A model generated the notes under the pieces. It was not told the origin of the DNA. It was given only the letters and a program-made list of their open reading frames with translations, and did no database searches. Shown one piece after another: positions 18,676 through 25,878 of a DNA stretch of 64,000 nucleotides. Location of the stretch: NCBI RefSeq assembly GCF_000426345.1, contig NZ_AUFE01000011.1:62001-126000 (forward strand). Direction: 5' to 3'. The DNA comes from Cupriavidus phytohabitans. Its GTDB lineage: Bacteria; Pseudomonadota; Gammaproteobacteria; Burkholderiales; Burkholderiaceae. The number at the start of each line of letters is the position of its first letter. Position 1 is the first letter of the stretch. A program made the position numbers and the translations under genes.

Positions 18676-19350
18676 TCACCCGGCCTCGCTATTCCCCAGC
18701 GTCTCCACCGCATACTTCACCAACCCCGCGCGCCCCTCGATCCCCAGCTTGCGCTTCAGGTTGAGCCGGTGCGTCTCCACCGTGCGCACCGATACCCCCA
18801 GCTGCACGGCAATCTCTTTGTTGGCCATCCCGCGCCCGATGCATCCCAGGATGTCGCGTTCACGCCGGGTCAGCGCATCCAGCGGCCCCGGGCTCTGCTC
18901 TGCCATGCCGCGCGCGATGCGGGCGCTGTAGAACACGCGCCCGGCCAGCACCGACTGGATCGCCGCCATCAGCTCATCTGCCGGCGCGTCCTTCAGCACA
19001 TAACCCCGCGCCCCAGCTCGAACCGCCTGCCGCACATATTCCAGGTTGTCGTGCATCGACACGATCAACACCGCCAGTTCCGGATACCGGTCATGCAGCG
19101 CCGCCGCCAGCGCAATCCCTCCCATGCCGCGCATGCCGATATCGGTGATCACCAGATCAGGCATATCAACCTCACCGGCACGCCCGAGCCAGGCAAGCGC
19201 GGCCTCGCCATCGTCGGCTTCCCCCACGACCCGCAGCCCCGGCTGCAACGCCAGATGCATCCGCATCCCGTCGCGCACCAGGGCATGGTCGTCGATCAGC
19301 AAAACGCGCGCCGGCGCCTTGGCATGGTTGGGTTCAAACGAAATATTCAT
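18676..19350 (-). CDS. NarL/LuxR-family response regulator next to cstA
   Basis: A 224-residue two-component response regulator. The receiver domain (residues 14-135) shows LLIDDHALVRDG, the phosphorylatable Asp in LVITDIGMRGMGG (about residue 70), the conserved Ser in VLIVSMHD and Lys in GYVLKDAP. The C-terminal LuxR-type helix-turn-helix is LTRRERDILGCIGRGMANKEIAVQLGVSVRTVETHRLNLKRKLG (about 160-203). The start overlaps the stop of the kinase gene by four bases (ATGA), so kinase and regulator are translated together. It is encoded divergently from cstA, the arrangement of the pyruvate-sensing BtsSR-type or CstA-linked systems. Control of cstA through the TGCGTAGT repeats at 20819-20849 is the natural inference. 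Confidence 0.9.
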   Translation of the reverse strand: MNISFEPNHAKAPARVLLIDDHALVRDGMRMHLALQPGLRVVGEADDGEAALAWLGRAGEVDMPDLVITDIGMRGMGGIALAAALHDRYPELAVLIVSMHDNLEYVRQAVRAGARGYVLKDAPADELMAAIQSVLAGRVFYSARIARGMAEQSPGPLDALTRRERDILGCIGRGMANKEIAVQLGVSVRTVETHRLNLKRKLGIEGRAGLVKYAVETLGNSEAG

Positions 19351-20765
19351 GACTGGGAAGGTCCGGCGGAAACAGGATCATGTGGAACGGCGGCAACGCG
19401 AGGCGCTGCCTTGGCCAGCGGCAAGGACGCCACCAGCTCCGTACCGCCGATGCCGGAAACAATGCTGAACTGCCCACACAGCGCAGCAATACGCTCGCCC
19501 AGATTGCGCAGCCCGATCCCGCGCTGCGGATCGACCTGCATGCGGGCCACATCGAAGCCGCTGCCGTCGTCGCGCACGGTCAGCCGCGTGGCATCGGCAT
19601 CGAACGCAAGGGACACGCTGACGTTCCGGGCGTTCGCATGGCGTTCCACGTTGGTCAGCGCCTCCTGGGCGATTCGGAACAGCGCTGTGGCCTGTTCGTC
19701 GGGCAACTCGCGCGGGGTGCCTGATTGCATCACGGAAATCTGGAACCGGCTGCCGCCTTGCATCTCGCGCGCCAGGTGCTGGAGCGCGGCAAAGAGACCC
19801 AGGTCATCCAGCAGCGCCGGGCGCAGGTTGCGCGCCACGCGCCGCACCTCATTGAAGACGGTGTCAAGCCGGTTCAGCGCCATGCCCAGCACCGGCGCCA
19901 CCGCGGCGCCTTCGGTCGGGGCCAGCCGCAGCCGGTTGGTGGCGGTCTCCAGCACCAGCTTGGCCGACACCAGCAGCTGGCTGATGCCATCGTGCAATTC
20001 ACGCGACAGCCGCGCGCGCTCCTCTTCCTGCGACTGCACCACGCGCTGCGCCAGCTGGCGCAGCTTGGCATCGGCCTCGCGGTGCTCGCTGATATTGAGC
20101 GCCAGGCCGCTGGCGGCGACCAGCAGGATGCTGACCGCCGCGATCACGCCGATCCACGCCATGGTCTCGCGGATGTCGGTCTCGGCGCGCGCATCGAGCT
20201 GGCGCAGCGTGTGCTCGACGTCATCCAGGTAGATGCCGGTGCCGAGCATCCAGCCCCACTCCGGCACCGCCACCACGTAGCCAAGCTTGGGGGCAAGCTG
20301 CTGCGACGATGGCTTCTGCCACTGGTAGCGCACCGCGCCGCCGCCGTTCTTTGCTGCGGTGATCAGTTTCTGGATCGGCAGCGTGCCCTGCGTATCGCGC
20401 AGGGTCCACAGGTCCTTGCCGACCAGTTCGGGCTGGCGCGGGTGCATCAGGTTGCGGCCCTGCATGTCGTAAAGGAAGAAGTAGCCGTCGGGCCCGTAGT
20501 CGAGGCGGGCCAGTGCCTCCATCGCCGCCTGCCGCGTGGCGAGGTCGGCGCGGCCGGACCGCACCATCGGCGCGATCGCGCTCTGCGCCAGCTCTACGTA
20601 GTGGCGCAGCTCTGTCTCTTTGCTTTGCAGGTAGGCGGCTTCGACCAGCGCGCGCTCATGCTGCGCGAGCTGGGTCGCCTGGTTGCGCACGGCAAGCGCG
20701 ATGCCCAGCATGGCCACCGCCAGGGGCGCCACCGCGAGCAACAGGATCTTCTGGCGGAGTTTCAT
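19347..20765 (-). CDS. Sensor histidine kinase with periplasmic Cache domain (HisKA_3 type)
   Basis: A 472-residue inner-membrane kinase partnered with the NarL-type regulator. An N-terminal transmembrane helix (ILLLAVAPLAVAMLGIALAV, about 6-25) leads into a periplasmic single-Cache domain: LDYGPDGYFFLYDMQGRNLMHP, then VVAVPEWGWMLGTGIYLDDVE. This domain type binds small carboxylates or amino-acid-like ligands. A second helix (about 215-235) is followed by the HisKA_3 box ERARLSRELHDGISQLL with the phospho-accepting His, and a HATPase domain with DDGSGFD and GIGLRNLGERIAAL. The ATG at 20765 begins just before helix 1; the longer frame is unsupported. Its ligand may be pyruvate or another acid handled by CstA, an inference from the divergent gene. 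Confidence 0.88.
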   Translation of the reverse strand: MKLRQKILLLAVAPLAVAMLGIALAVRNQATQLAQHERALVEAAYLQSKETELRHYVELAQSAIAPMVRSGRADLATRQAAMEALARLDYGPDGYFFLYDMQGRNLMHPRQPELVGKDLWTLRDTQGTLPIQKLITAAKNGGGAVRYQWQKPSSQQLAPKLGYVVAVPEWGWMLGTGIYLDDVEHTLRQLDARAETDIRETMAWIGVIAAVSILLVAASGLALNISEHREADAKLRQLAQRVVQSQEEERARLSRELHDGISQLLVSAKLVLETATNRLRLAPTEGAAVAPVLGMALNRLDTVFNEVRRVARNLRPALLDDLGLFAALQHLAREMQGGSRFQISVMQSGTPRELPDEQATALFRIAQEALTNVERHANARNVSVSLAFDADATRLTVRDDGSGFDVARMQVDPQRGIGLRNLGERIAALCGQFSIVSGIGGTELVASLPLAKAAPRVAAVPHDPVSAGPSQS

Positions 20766-20818
20766 ACAGGACCGGGGGTAAACACCGATGCCGCACAGGC
20801 GGCATGCCACCGTCGATT

Positions 20819-20849
20819 TGCGTAGTACTACGCAGAAGTGCTGCGTAGT
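20819..20849. promoter_or_regulatory. Triple TGCGTAGT operator between the two-component genes and cstA
   Basis: Three exact copies of the octamer TGCGTAGT: forward at 20819-20826, reverse at 20827-20834, forward at 20842-20849. The first two form a perfect 16-bp palindrome TGCGTAGTACTACGCA. The second and third form a 9-bp inverted repeat around five bases. A degenerate ACTACACG lies at 20883. The cluster starts 53 bp before the kinase ATG and about 310 bp before cstA. The arrangement is that of a dimer-binding NarL/LuxR-type regulator, and the response regulator encoded alongside is the obvious candidate. The rest of the 392-bp intergenic region (20766-21157) shows no gene. Confidence 0.7.
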
Positions 20850-21157
20850 TACGCGCTTGTGCGGGGTTTGGCGGGTGTCAATACTACACGCCGGATGCGC
20901 AAGCCGCCCCAACAAGGCGCGCGCGTCCACGCAGCTGGTGCACCGGCCTACCCGGATGGTGCACCGCCTGCCTGCAATGCGAGATCCGGAAACGACACGA
21001 ACCGGGCGAGCAGCAGCCAGATCCCAGGAGACACCCTCACCGCCGGATTGCCCCAGCTGCCCGCCCCGGCGCGCCCGCCGCCGACCCAGCCCGTTGCCAG
21101 TTGCCAGTCCTTCGCCGCCGCAGGCTTTCCAAATAACGGTCTGAGGAGACCTTCACT

Positions 21158-23230
21158 ATGAATCGCATCGGAGAACACCTGGTGTGGCTGGCCGTCGCCG
21201 TGCTCGGCGCGTTCGCCTTCGGCACCGTCGCGCTGGCGCGCGGCGAAGCCGTCAGCGCGCTGTGGATCGTGGTTGCCGCGCTCTGCATCTACCTGATCGC
21301 CTATCGCTACTACAGCCGCTTTATCGCCGACAAGGTGATGCAGCTTGACCCGAAACGCATGACGCCGGCCTGGCGCCACAACGACGGCCTGGACTACGTG
21401 CCGACCAACAAGGCGGTGCTGTTCGGCCACCATTTTGCCGCGATCGCCGGCGCCGGCCCGCTGGTGGGCCCCGTGCTGGCCGCGCAGATGGGTTACATGC
21501 CGGGCATGCTGTGGCTGCTGGCCGGCGTGGTGTTCGCCGGCGCGGTGCAGGACTTCATGGTGCTGTTCATCTCCACGCGCCGCGACGGCCGCTCGCTGGG
21601 CGACCTCGTCAAGTCCGAAATGGGCACGGTGCCGGGCCTGATCGCGCTGTTCGGCTGCTTCATGATCATGATCATCATCCTGGCGGTGCTGGCGCTGATC
21701 GTGGTGAAGGCGCTGGCCGACTCGCCGTGGGGCACCTTTACCGTGGCGGTGACCATTCCCATCGCCATTTTCATGGGCATCTATACGCGCTACATCCGCC
21801 CGGGCCGCATCGGCGAAGTGTCGGTGATCGGCTTCGTGCTGCTGATGATGGCGATCATGGGCGGCCAGTACGTGCATGAAAGCGCGACGCTGGCGCCGCT
21901 GTTCACCTACGACGGCAAGGCGCTGACCTGGATGCTGATCATCTACGGCTTCATCGCCGCCGTGCTGCCGGTGTGGCTGCTGCTGGCCCCGCGCGACTAC
22001 CTGTCGACCTTCCTGAAGATCGGCACCATCATCGCGCTGGCGGTGGGCATCGTGATCGTGGCGCCGGAACTGAAGATGCCGGCCTTCACGCAGTTCGCCG
22101 AAGGCGGCGGCCCGGTGTGGTCGGGCAACCTGTTCCCGTTCCTGTTCATCACCATCGCCTGCGGCGCGGTGTCGGGCTTCCATGCGCTGATCTCGTCGGG
22201 CACGACGCCCAAGCTGCTGGAGAACGAGACCCATGCGCGCTTTATCGGCTACGGCGCGATGCTGGCCGAGTCCTTCGTCGCCATCATGGCGCTGGTGGCC
22301 GCCGCGGTGATCGAGCCGGGCGTGTACTTCGCCATGAACAGCCCGGCTGCCGTGATCGGCACCACGCCGGAAGCGGTGGCGCAGGCGGTCTCGACGTGGG
22401 GCTTCGTGATCACCCCTGACGTGCTGGTGCAGACCGCCAAGGACGTCGGCGAGAACACCATCATCTCGCGCGCCGGCGGCGCGCCGACGCTGGCCGTGGG
22501 CATCGCGCACATCCTGCACCAGGTGGTTGGCGGCCAGGCCATGATGGCGTTCTGGTACCACTTCGCCATCCTGTTCGAGGCACTGTTCATCCTGACCGCC
22601 GTCGACGCGGGCACCCGTGCCGGCCGCTTCATGCTGCAGGACCTGCTGGGCAGCTTCATCCCGTCGATGCGCAAGACCGACTCGCTGCCGGCCAACCTGA
22701 TCGCCACCGGGTTGTGCGTGGCGGCCTGGGGCTACTTCCTGTACCAGGGCGTGGTCGATCCGCTCGGCGGCATCAACACGCTGTGGCCGTTGTTCGGCAT
22801 CTCCAACCAGATGCTGGCCGCGGTGGCGCTGGTACTGGGCACCTGCGTGCTGGTCAAGATGAAGCGCGGCCAGTACGCCTGGGTCACCCTGCTGCCGACC
22901 ATCTGGCTGCTGATCTGCACGCTGACCGCCGGCTGGCAGAAGCTGTTCCACGCCGACCCGAAGGTCAGCTTCCTGACCCATGCCGCCAAGTTCAGCGCCG
23001 CCATTGCCGAAGGCAAGGTGCTGGCCCCGGCCAAGTCGATGGAGCAGATGCACCGTATCGTCTTTAACGATTACCTGGACGCCGGCCTGTGCGCCCTGTT
23101 CATGGTGGTGGTGCTGTCGATCGTGTTCTACGGCTTCAAGACCGCACTGCAGGCCCGCGCCGCGACCCGACCGACCGACAAGGAAACGCCGTTCGAGCCG
23201 CTGCCGGGCGCGGCGTCGGCCCAGTCCTGA
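21158..23230 (+). CDS. cstA: Carbon starvation protein CstA (pyruvate/peptide transporter family)
   Basis: An integral membrane transporter of 690 residues with about sixteen to eighteen hydrophobic helices. Family blocks visible are [15 protein letters not shown], then [35 protein letters not shown] (about residues 74-108), [23 protein letters not shown], and [15 protein letters not shown] (about 345). Characterised members (CstA and BtsT of E. coli) import pyruvate by proton symport and respond to carbon limitation; older literature links CstA to peptide use. The ATG at 21158 follows GAGGAG. A small YbdD-type gene follows after 26 bp and is probably co-transcribed. Regulation by the divergent Cache kinase/NarL regulator is suggested by the operator cluster upstream. 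Confidence 0.95.
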   Translation: MNRIGEHLVWLAVAVLGAFAFGTVALARGEAVSALWIVVAALCIYLIAYRYYSRFIADKVMQLDPKRMTPAWRHNDGLDYVPTNKAVLFGHHFAAIAGAGPLVGPVLAAQMGYMPGMLWLLAGVVFAGAVQDFMVLFISTRRDGRSLGDLVKSEMGTVPGLIALFGCFMIMIIILAVLALIVVKALADSPWGTFTVAVTIPIAIFMGIYTRYIRPGRIGEVSVIGFVLLMMAIMGGQYVHESATLAPLFTYDGKALTWMLIIYGFIAAVLPVWLLLAPRDYLSTFLKIGTIIALAVGIVIVAPELKMPAFTQFAEGGGPVWSGNLFPFLFITIACGAVSGFHALISSGTTPKLLENETHARFIGYGAMLAESFVAIMALVAAAVIEPGVYFAMNSPAAVIGTTPEAVAQAVSTWGFVITPDVLVQTAKDVGENTIISRAGGAPTLAVGIAHILHQVVGGQAMMAFWYHFAILFEALFILTAVDAGTRAGRFMLQDLLGSFIPSMRKTDSLPANLIATGLCVAAWGYFLYQGVVDPLGGINTLWPLFGISNQMLAAVALVLGTCVLVKMKRGQYAWVTLLPTIWLLICTLTAGWQKLFHADPKVSFLTHAAKFSAAIAEGKVLAPAKSMEQMHRIVFNDYLDAGLCALFMVVVLSIVFYGFKTALQARAATRPTDKETPFEPLPGAASAQS

Positions 23231-23256
23231 TCCCCTTACCTGACAAGGAGCCCGCC

Positions 23257-23451
23257 ATGCTGGAACAACTGGGTACGATGGGGCGTTACCTCGGGCAGTC
23301 GCTGCGGCTGATGGTCGGATTGCCCGACTACCAGAACTATGTGGCCCATATGGAAACGGTCCACCCGGACCGCGCGCCGATGAGCTACGAAGAGTTCTTC
23401 CGCGAGCGTCAGGAAGCGCGGTACGGTGGCGGGCAAGGCAAATGCTGTTAG
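23257..23451 (+). CDS. Small YbdD/YjiX-family protein downstream of cstA
   Basis: A 64-residue protein of the YbdD/YjiX family (DUF466), recognised by [20 protein letters not shown] and [23 protein letters not shown], ending KCC. No signal peptide or membrane helix is present. In enterobacteria homologues are always encoded directly behind cstA or btsT and are needed for full transporter activity, probably as a small accessory. The ATG at 23257 has AAGGAG at good spacing. It is followed by an intrinsic terminator at 23502-23533, so cstA and this gene form a two-gene unit. Confidence 0.9.
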   Translation: MLEQLGTMGRYLGQSLRLMVGLPDYQNYVAHMETVHPDRAPMSYEEFFRERQEARYGGGQGKCC

Positions 23452-23465
23452 GGACGCAGTAAGGG

Positions 23466-23533
23466 ACACCCGGACACCCGTCCCGGGTGTGCAGACAAAG
23501 CAGACAGGCGATCACATGATCGCCTGTCTTTTT
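23466..23533 (+). terminator. Intrinsic terminator of the cstA operon
   Basis: A perfect 13-bp stem AGACAGGCGATCA (23502-23514) / TGATCGCCTGTCT (23517-23529) followed by TTTT. The two-base gap means the real loop must open a pair or two. It is preceded by a second hairpin with an 8-bp stem ACACCCGG / CCGGGTGT (23466-23473, 23483-23490). The stem-plus-T-run is a textbook rho-independent terminator, 50 bp after the YbdD-type stop. Confidence 0.9.
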
Positions 23534-23592
23534 GTTAGGTGTTGTATTTTCACTGCGCTTTTATTGCCCGGTTACGCCGTTTCTGCAGGGGC

Positions 23593-23644
23593 TTACAGGC
23601 CTTTACAGGTCGTTACAGCAAGGGTGGGGCTCCTTCTCTACACT
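23593..23644 (+). promoter_or_regulatory. Promoter of the glycine-zipper gene with three 10-bp-phased TTACAG repeats
   Basis: TTACAG occurs at 23593, 23603 and 23613, exactly 10 bp apart, with a degenerate CTGCAG at 23583. A -10-like TACACT lies at 23639-23644, 20 bases after the last copy. Repeats on one helix face next to a -10 box are typical of OmpR-family activator sites that replace a poor -35 element. The same repeat pair occurs at 12821-12836. The regulator is not identified. Confidence 0.55.
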
Positions 23645-23679
23645 TGCGACACATCATGGCAATTCAAAGGACAAGACAT

Positions 23680-24129
23680 ATGACTCGCCATTCCGTTCGC
23701 AATCTGACCATTGCCCTCGCCCTGGCGGCCAGTGCGCTGCCGGCCTTCGCGGGCGACATGAACAACGCCCTGGGCGGCGCGCTCGGCGGCGTCGCCGGTG
23801 CCGCAGTGGGCGGCGCGCTCGGCGGCAGCACCGGCGCAGTGATCGGTGGTGCGGTGGGTGGCGGCGCAGGTGGCGCCGTGACGTCCAACCGCCGCGAGCG
23901 CACGGGCGCCATCATCGGCGGCGCGCTGGGCGGTGGCGCAGGTACCGCGGCGGGCAACGCCATGGGCGGCCGTACCGGCGGCCTGATCGGCGCGGGCCTG
24001 GGCGGTGGTGCCGGCGCAGCGCTGGGCGGCAATATCTCGCGCAGCAACTCGTATGCCGATGACCATCGTCATTACAAGAGCCACTACAAGCGCAAGAAGC
24101 ACAGGCATCACCATCATTACGACGACTGA
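23680..24129 (+). CDS. Secreted glycine-zipper protein with His-rich tail
   Basis: A 149-residue envelope protein. A signal peptide ends at PAFA-G (cleavage near residue 24). Residues 30-120 are an almost unbroken set of glycine-zipper repeats ([34 protein letters not shown]), which form tightly packed helix pairs in membranes, as in the 17-kDa surface antigen/SlyB/YmgG-like families. The tail from residue 128 is His/Lys/Tyr-rich (HRHYKSHYKRKKHRHHHHYDD), able to bind metal ions such as nickel, copper or zinc. ATG at 23680 follows AAAGGA; an in-frame ATG at 23656 is less well placed. The promoter carries phased TTACAG repeats, and a strong terminator follows. An envelope-stress or metal-related role is plausible but not shown. 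Confidence 0.8.
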   Translation: MTRHSVRNLTIALALAASALPAFAGDMNNALGGALGGVAGAAVGGALGGSTGAVIGGAVGGGAGGAVTSNRRERTGAIIGGALGGGAGTAAGNAMGGRTGGLIGAGLGGGAGAALGGNISRSNSYADDHRHYKSHYKRKKHRHHHHYDD

Positions 24130-24150
24130 TCATCCGTGGTGAAGCAAAAG

Positions 24151-24175
24151 CGGGCCGCAAGGCCCGTTTTTTTTT
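24151..24175 (+). terminator. Intrinsic terminator of the glycine-zipper gene
   Basis: CGGGCC / GGCCCG with a GCAA tetraloop at 24151-24166, followed by nine T residues (24167-24175), 21 bases after the stop codon. A textbook rho-independent terminator. Confidence 0.95.
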
Positions 24176-24232
24176 GCGCCGGCTGGCATAATCGATTTCG
24201 GTACGGCACTCGACCTGCCGCTCGCCGAAACA

Positions 24233-24364
24233 AAGAAGCCCGCAGCCGGACGTGCCGGTTGCGGGCTTCTTCTCCAATAAAGTGGGAGAGGGCGTTTGAC
24301 GCTCTCCCCAAGCTGGCTGGAGACCAGGCAAAACAGAAGGGGCCGCTCTGGGAGGAGCGGCCCC
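24233..24364. repeat. Three further strong hairpins between convergent small genes
   Basis: After the first terminator three more stem-loops follow. At 24233-24271 a 12-bp perfect stem AAGAAGCCCGCA / TGCGGGCTTCTT holds an inner CCGG pair. At 24285-24309 a bulged GGGAGA..GCGT / ACGC..TCTCCC stem is seen. At 24339-24364 there is a 10-bp perfect stem GGGGCCGCTC / GAGCGGCCCC. The last lies 55 bp behind the stop of the minus-strand repeat protein and is followed on that strand by a T-rich run, so it is probably its terminator. The middle ones may be terminators or a small structured RNA. Confidence 0.7.
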
Positions 24365-24418
24365 GGATCGCGCTTGCAGAAGCCTTGTTGCGGTAGCGGC
24401 CCCGGAGGGACGGGTCGC

Positions 24419-24634
24419 TTACAGCGGCGCGCGATCGGTACCGGTTTCGTACCGGGCGCCGTCGGTGAAGGCGTCGAACTTGCCGTTCCTGGCGCCGTTC
24501 GTGTAGACGTCGAACTTGGCCACCTTGGCGCCATCGGTGAACACGTCGAACTTGCCGTTCTTGGCAAAGGCCGGCGCGGCGAACAGGGCGGCGGCGATAG
24601 TGGCGACAGCGATCAGGGCGGAGCGGTTTTTCAT
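24419..24634 (-). CDS. Small secreted protein with three 12-residue KFD-x-x-T-x-G-A repeats
   Basis: A 71-residue protein of unrecognised function. It has a clear signal peptide (MKNRSALIAVATIAAALFAAPAFA, cleavage near residue 24), so it is exported to the periplasm or beyond. The mature chain of 47 residues is mostly three tandem 12-residue repeats: NGKFDVFTDGAK (26-37), VAKFDVYTNGAR (38-49) and NGKFDAFTDGAR (50-61), followed by YETGTDRAPL. The alternation of hydrophobic and polar residues with a turn at DGA/NGA suggests beta-hairpin-like units. The ribosome site (AGAAAG) is weak. It is transcribed away from a LysR gene across a 201-bp AT-rich spacer, and ends in a region of strong hairpins. 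Similar short repeat proteins are common as hypotheticals in this bacterial group, to my knowledge without a known role. Confidence 0.75.
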   Translation of the reverse strand: MKNRSALIAVATIAAALFAAPAFAKNGKFDVFTDGAKVAKFDVYTNGARNGKFDAFTDGARYETGTDRAPL

Positions 24635-24835
24635 GATTCAGGCTTTCTGTATAGCTTGGATGCCTCCGCCAGCACTTCGGCGAAAGAGGATTGCTGCAAT
24701 GCGGCATCCGATGGCTAGATATTAGGCATTTCCCTCATATCAATAAATATCAGGATCCACAATGATTAGTTCTGATTCCAACAATAAAGCAGCCTGAACG
24801 CGTAAGGATTCAGCGCAGAAACGGGAGACTATGTC

Positions 24836-25777
24836 ATGGACCGCCTGCAATCGATGCGTGTGTTTTCCAAGGTGGTGGAACTGGGAAGCTTCGCGCGTGC
24901 AGCGCAACAGCTGGAAATGTCCAACGCCGTGGTCACCCGCTATGTTGCCGACCTGGAAAGCCACCTGGGCACCCGGCTGCTGAACCGCACTACCCGCAGC
25001 CTGTCGCTGACCGACGCCGGCGAAACCTACCTGCAGCGCTGCCAGCAGATCCTCGAAGACGTGGAAGAGGCCGAAAGCGTGGTCGCCGCGCGCAGCCAGT
25101 CGCTGTCGGGCACGCTGCGGCTGGTGACGCCGGTGATGTTCGGCCTGCACCTGCTGCCGGCCCTGCTGGCGCGCTTCCAGCAGCAGTATCCCGAAGTGGT
25201 GTTCGACGTGCTGCTGTCGGACCGCAATGTCGATATCGTCGAAGAAGGGCGCGACGTGGCCGTGATGCTGTCAGACCTGGGCCTGGGTTCGCATCTGGTG
25301 GCGCGCCCGCTGATATCGGCCGAGGTGATCCTGTGCGCGTCGCCCGGTTATGTGGCCGCGCATGCACCGCTGCGCCATGCGCACGAGCTCAGCCACCACC
25401 GCTGCATCGCCATGCGGCTGCCCAATGCCGAGCACGAGTGGACGCTGCTGGGCCCGGAGGGCGAGGTGACAGTGCCGATCCGCCCGGGCCTGCTGTGCAG
25501 CAACGCCGAACTGGCGCACCAGGCGGCGCTGGCCAATATGGGCGTCGCCATGCTGTCTTCCTACCTCGCGCGGCCAAGTATCGAATCCGGCAAGCTGGTC
25601 CACGTGCTGCCGCAATACCAGTTGCCGCGGCGCGACGTCAGCGTGGTCTACCCGAGCCGGAAATTCCTGCCCACCAAGGTGCGCGCCTTTATCGATTTCC
25701 TGCTCGAGGAAGGGCAGGTCAAGGGCAAGGCGGAGGGCGTCGGGGCGCGGCATGCCGCGCATAGCGTAAGCCAGTAG
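24836..25777 (+). CDS. LysR-family transcriptional regulator
   Basis: A 313-residue LysR-type regulator. The winged helix-turn-helix occupies residues 1-60 (MDRLQSMRVFSKVVELGSFARAAQQLEMSNAVVTRYVADLESHLGTRLLNRTTRSLSLTDAGE pattern, typical of the large AaeR/DsdC-like CrgA subgroup). The C-terminal effector domain covers about 90-295. It has the usual LRLVTPVMFG start, and no membrane part. It is encoded divergently from the small triple-repeat protein over an AT-rich 201-bp gap, which by the usual rule makes that gene its first candidate target. The inducer is unknown. A rho-independent hairpin follows at 25816. Confidence 0.92.
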   Translation: MDRLQSMRVFSKVVELGSFARAAQQLEMSNAVVTRYVADLESHLGTRLLNRTTRSLSLTDAGETYLQRCQQILEDVEEAESVVAARSQSLSGTLRLVTPVMFGLHLLPALLARFQQQYPEVVFDVLLSDRNVDIVEEGRDVAVMLSDLGLGSHLVARPLISAEVILCASPGYVAAHAPLRHAHELSHHRCIAMRLPNAEHEWTLLGPEGEVTVPIRPGLLCSNAELAHQAALANMGVAMLSSYLARPSIESGKLVHVLPQYQLPRRDVSVVYPSRKFLPTKVRAFIDFLLEEGQVKGKAEGVGARHAAHSVSQ

Positions 25778-25815
25778 CGACCGCCCAGGGGCTCGCAGGA
25801 CCGAGCACCAGTCAG

Positions 25816-25841
25816 AAGGGGGCCCATTGCAGGCCCCCTTT
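25816..25841. terminator. Bidirectional terminator between lysR-type gene and topB
   Basis: A 9-bp perfect stem AAGGGGGCC (25816-25824) / GGCCCCCTT (25832-25840) with a 7-base loop between convergent genes. A short T-run on the plus side (TTTG) makes it a fair intrinsic terminator for the LysR gene, and it may serve topB on the other strand. Confidence 0.75.
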
Positions 25842-25878
25842 GTCGTTGCGGGCGGTGCCGGCCAGCTTTTCGACCGAC

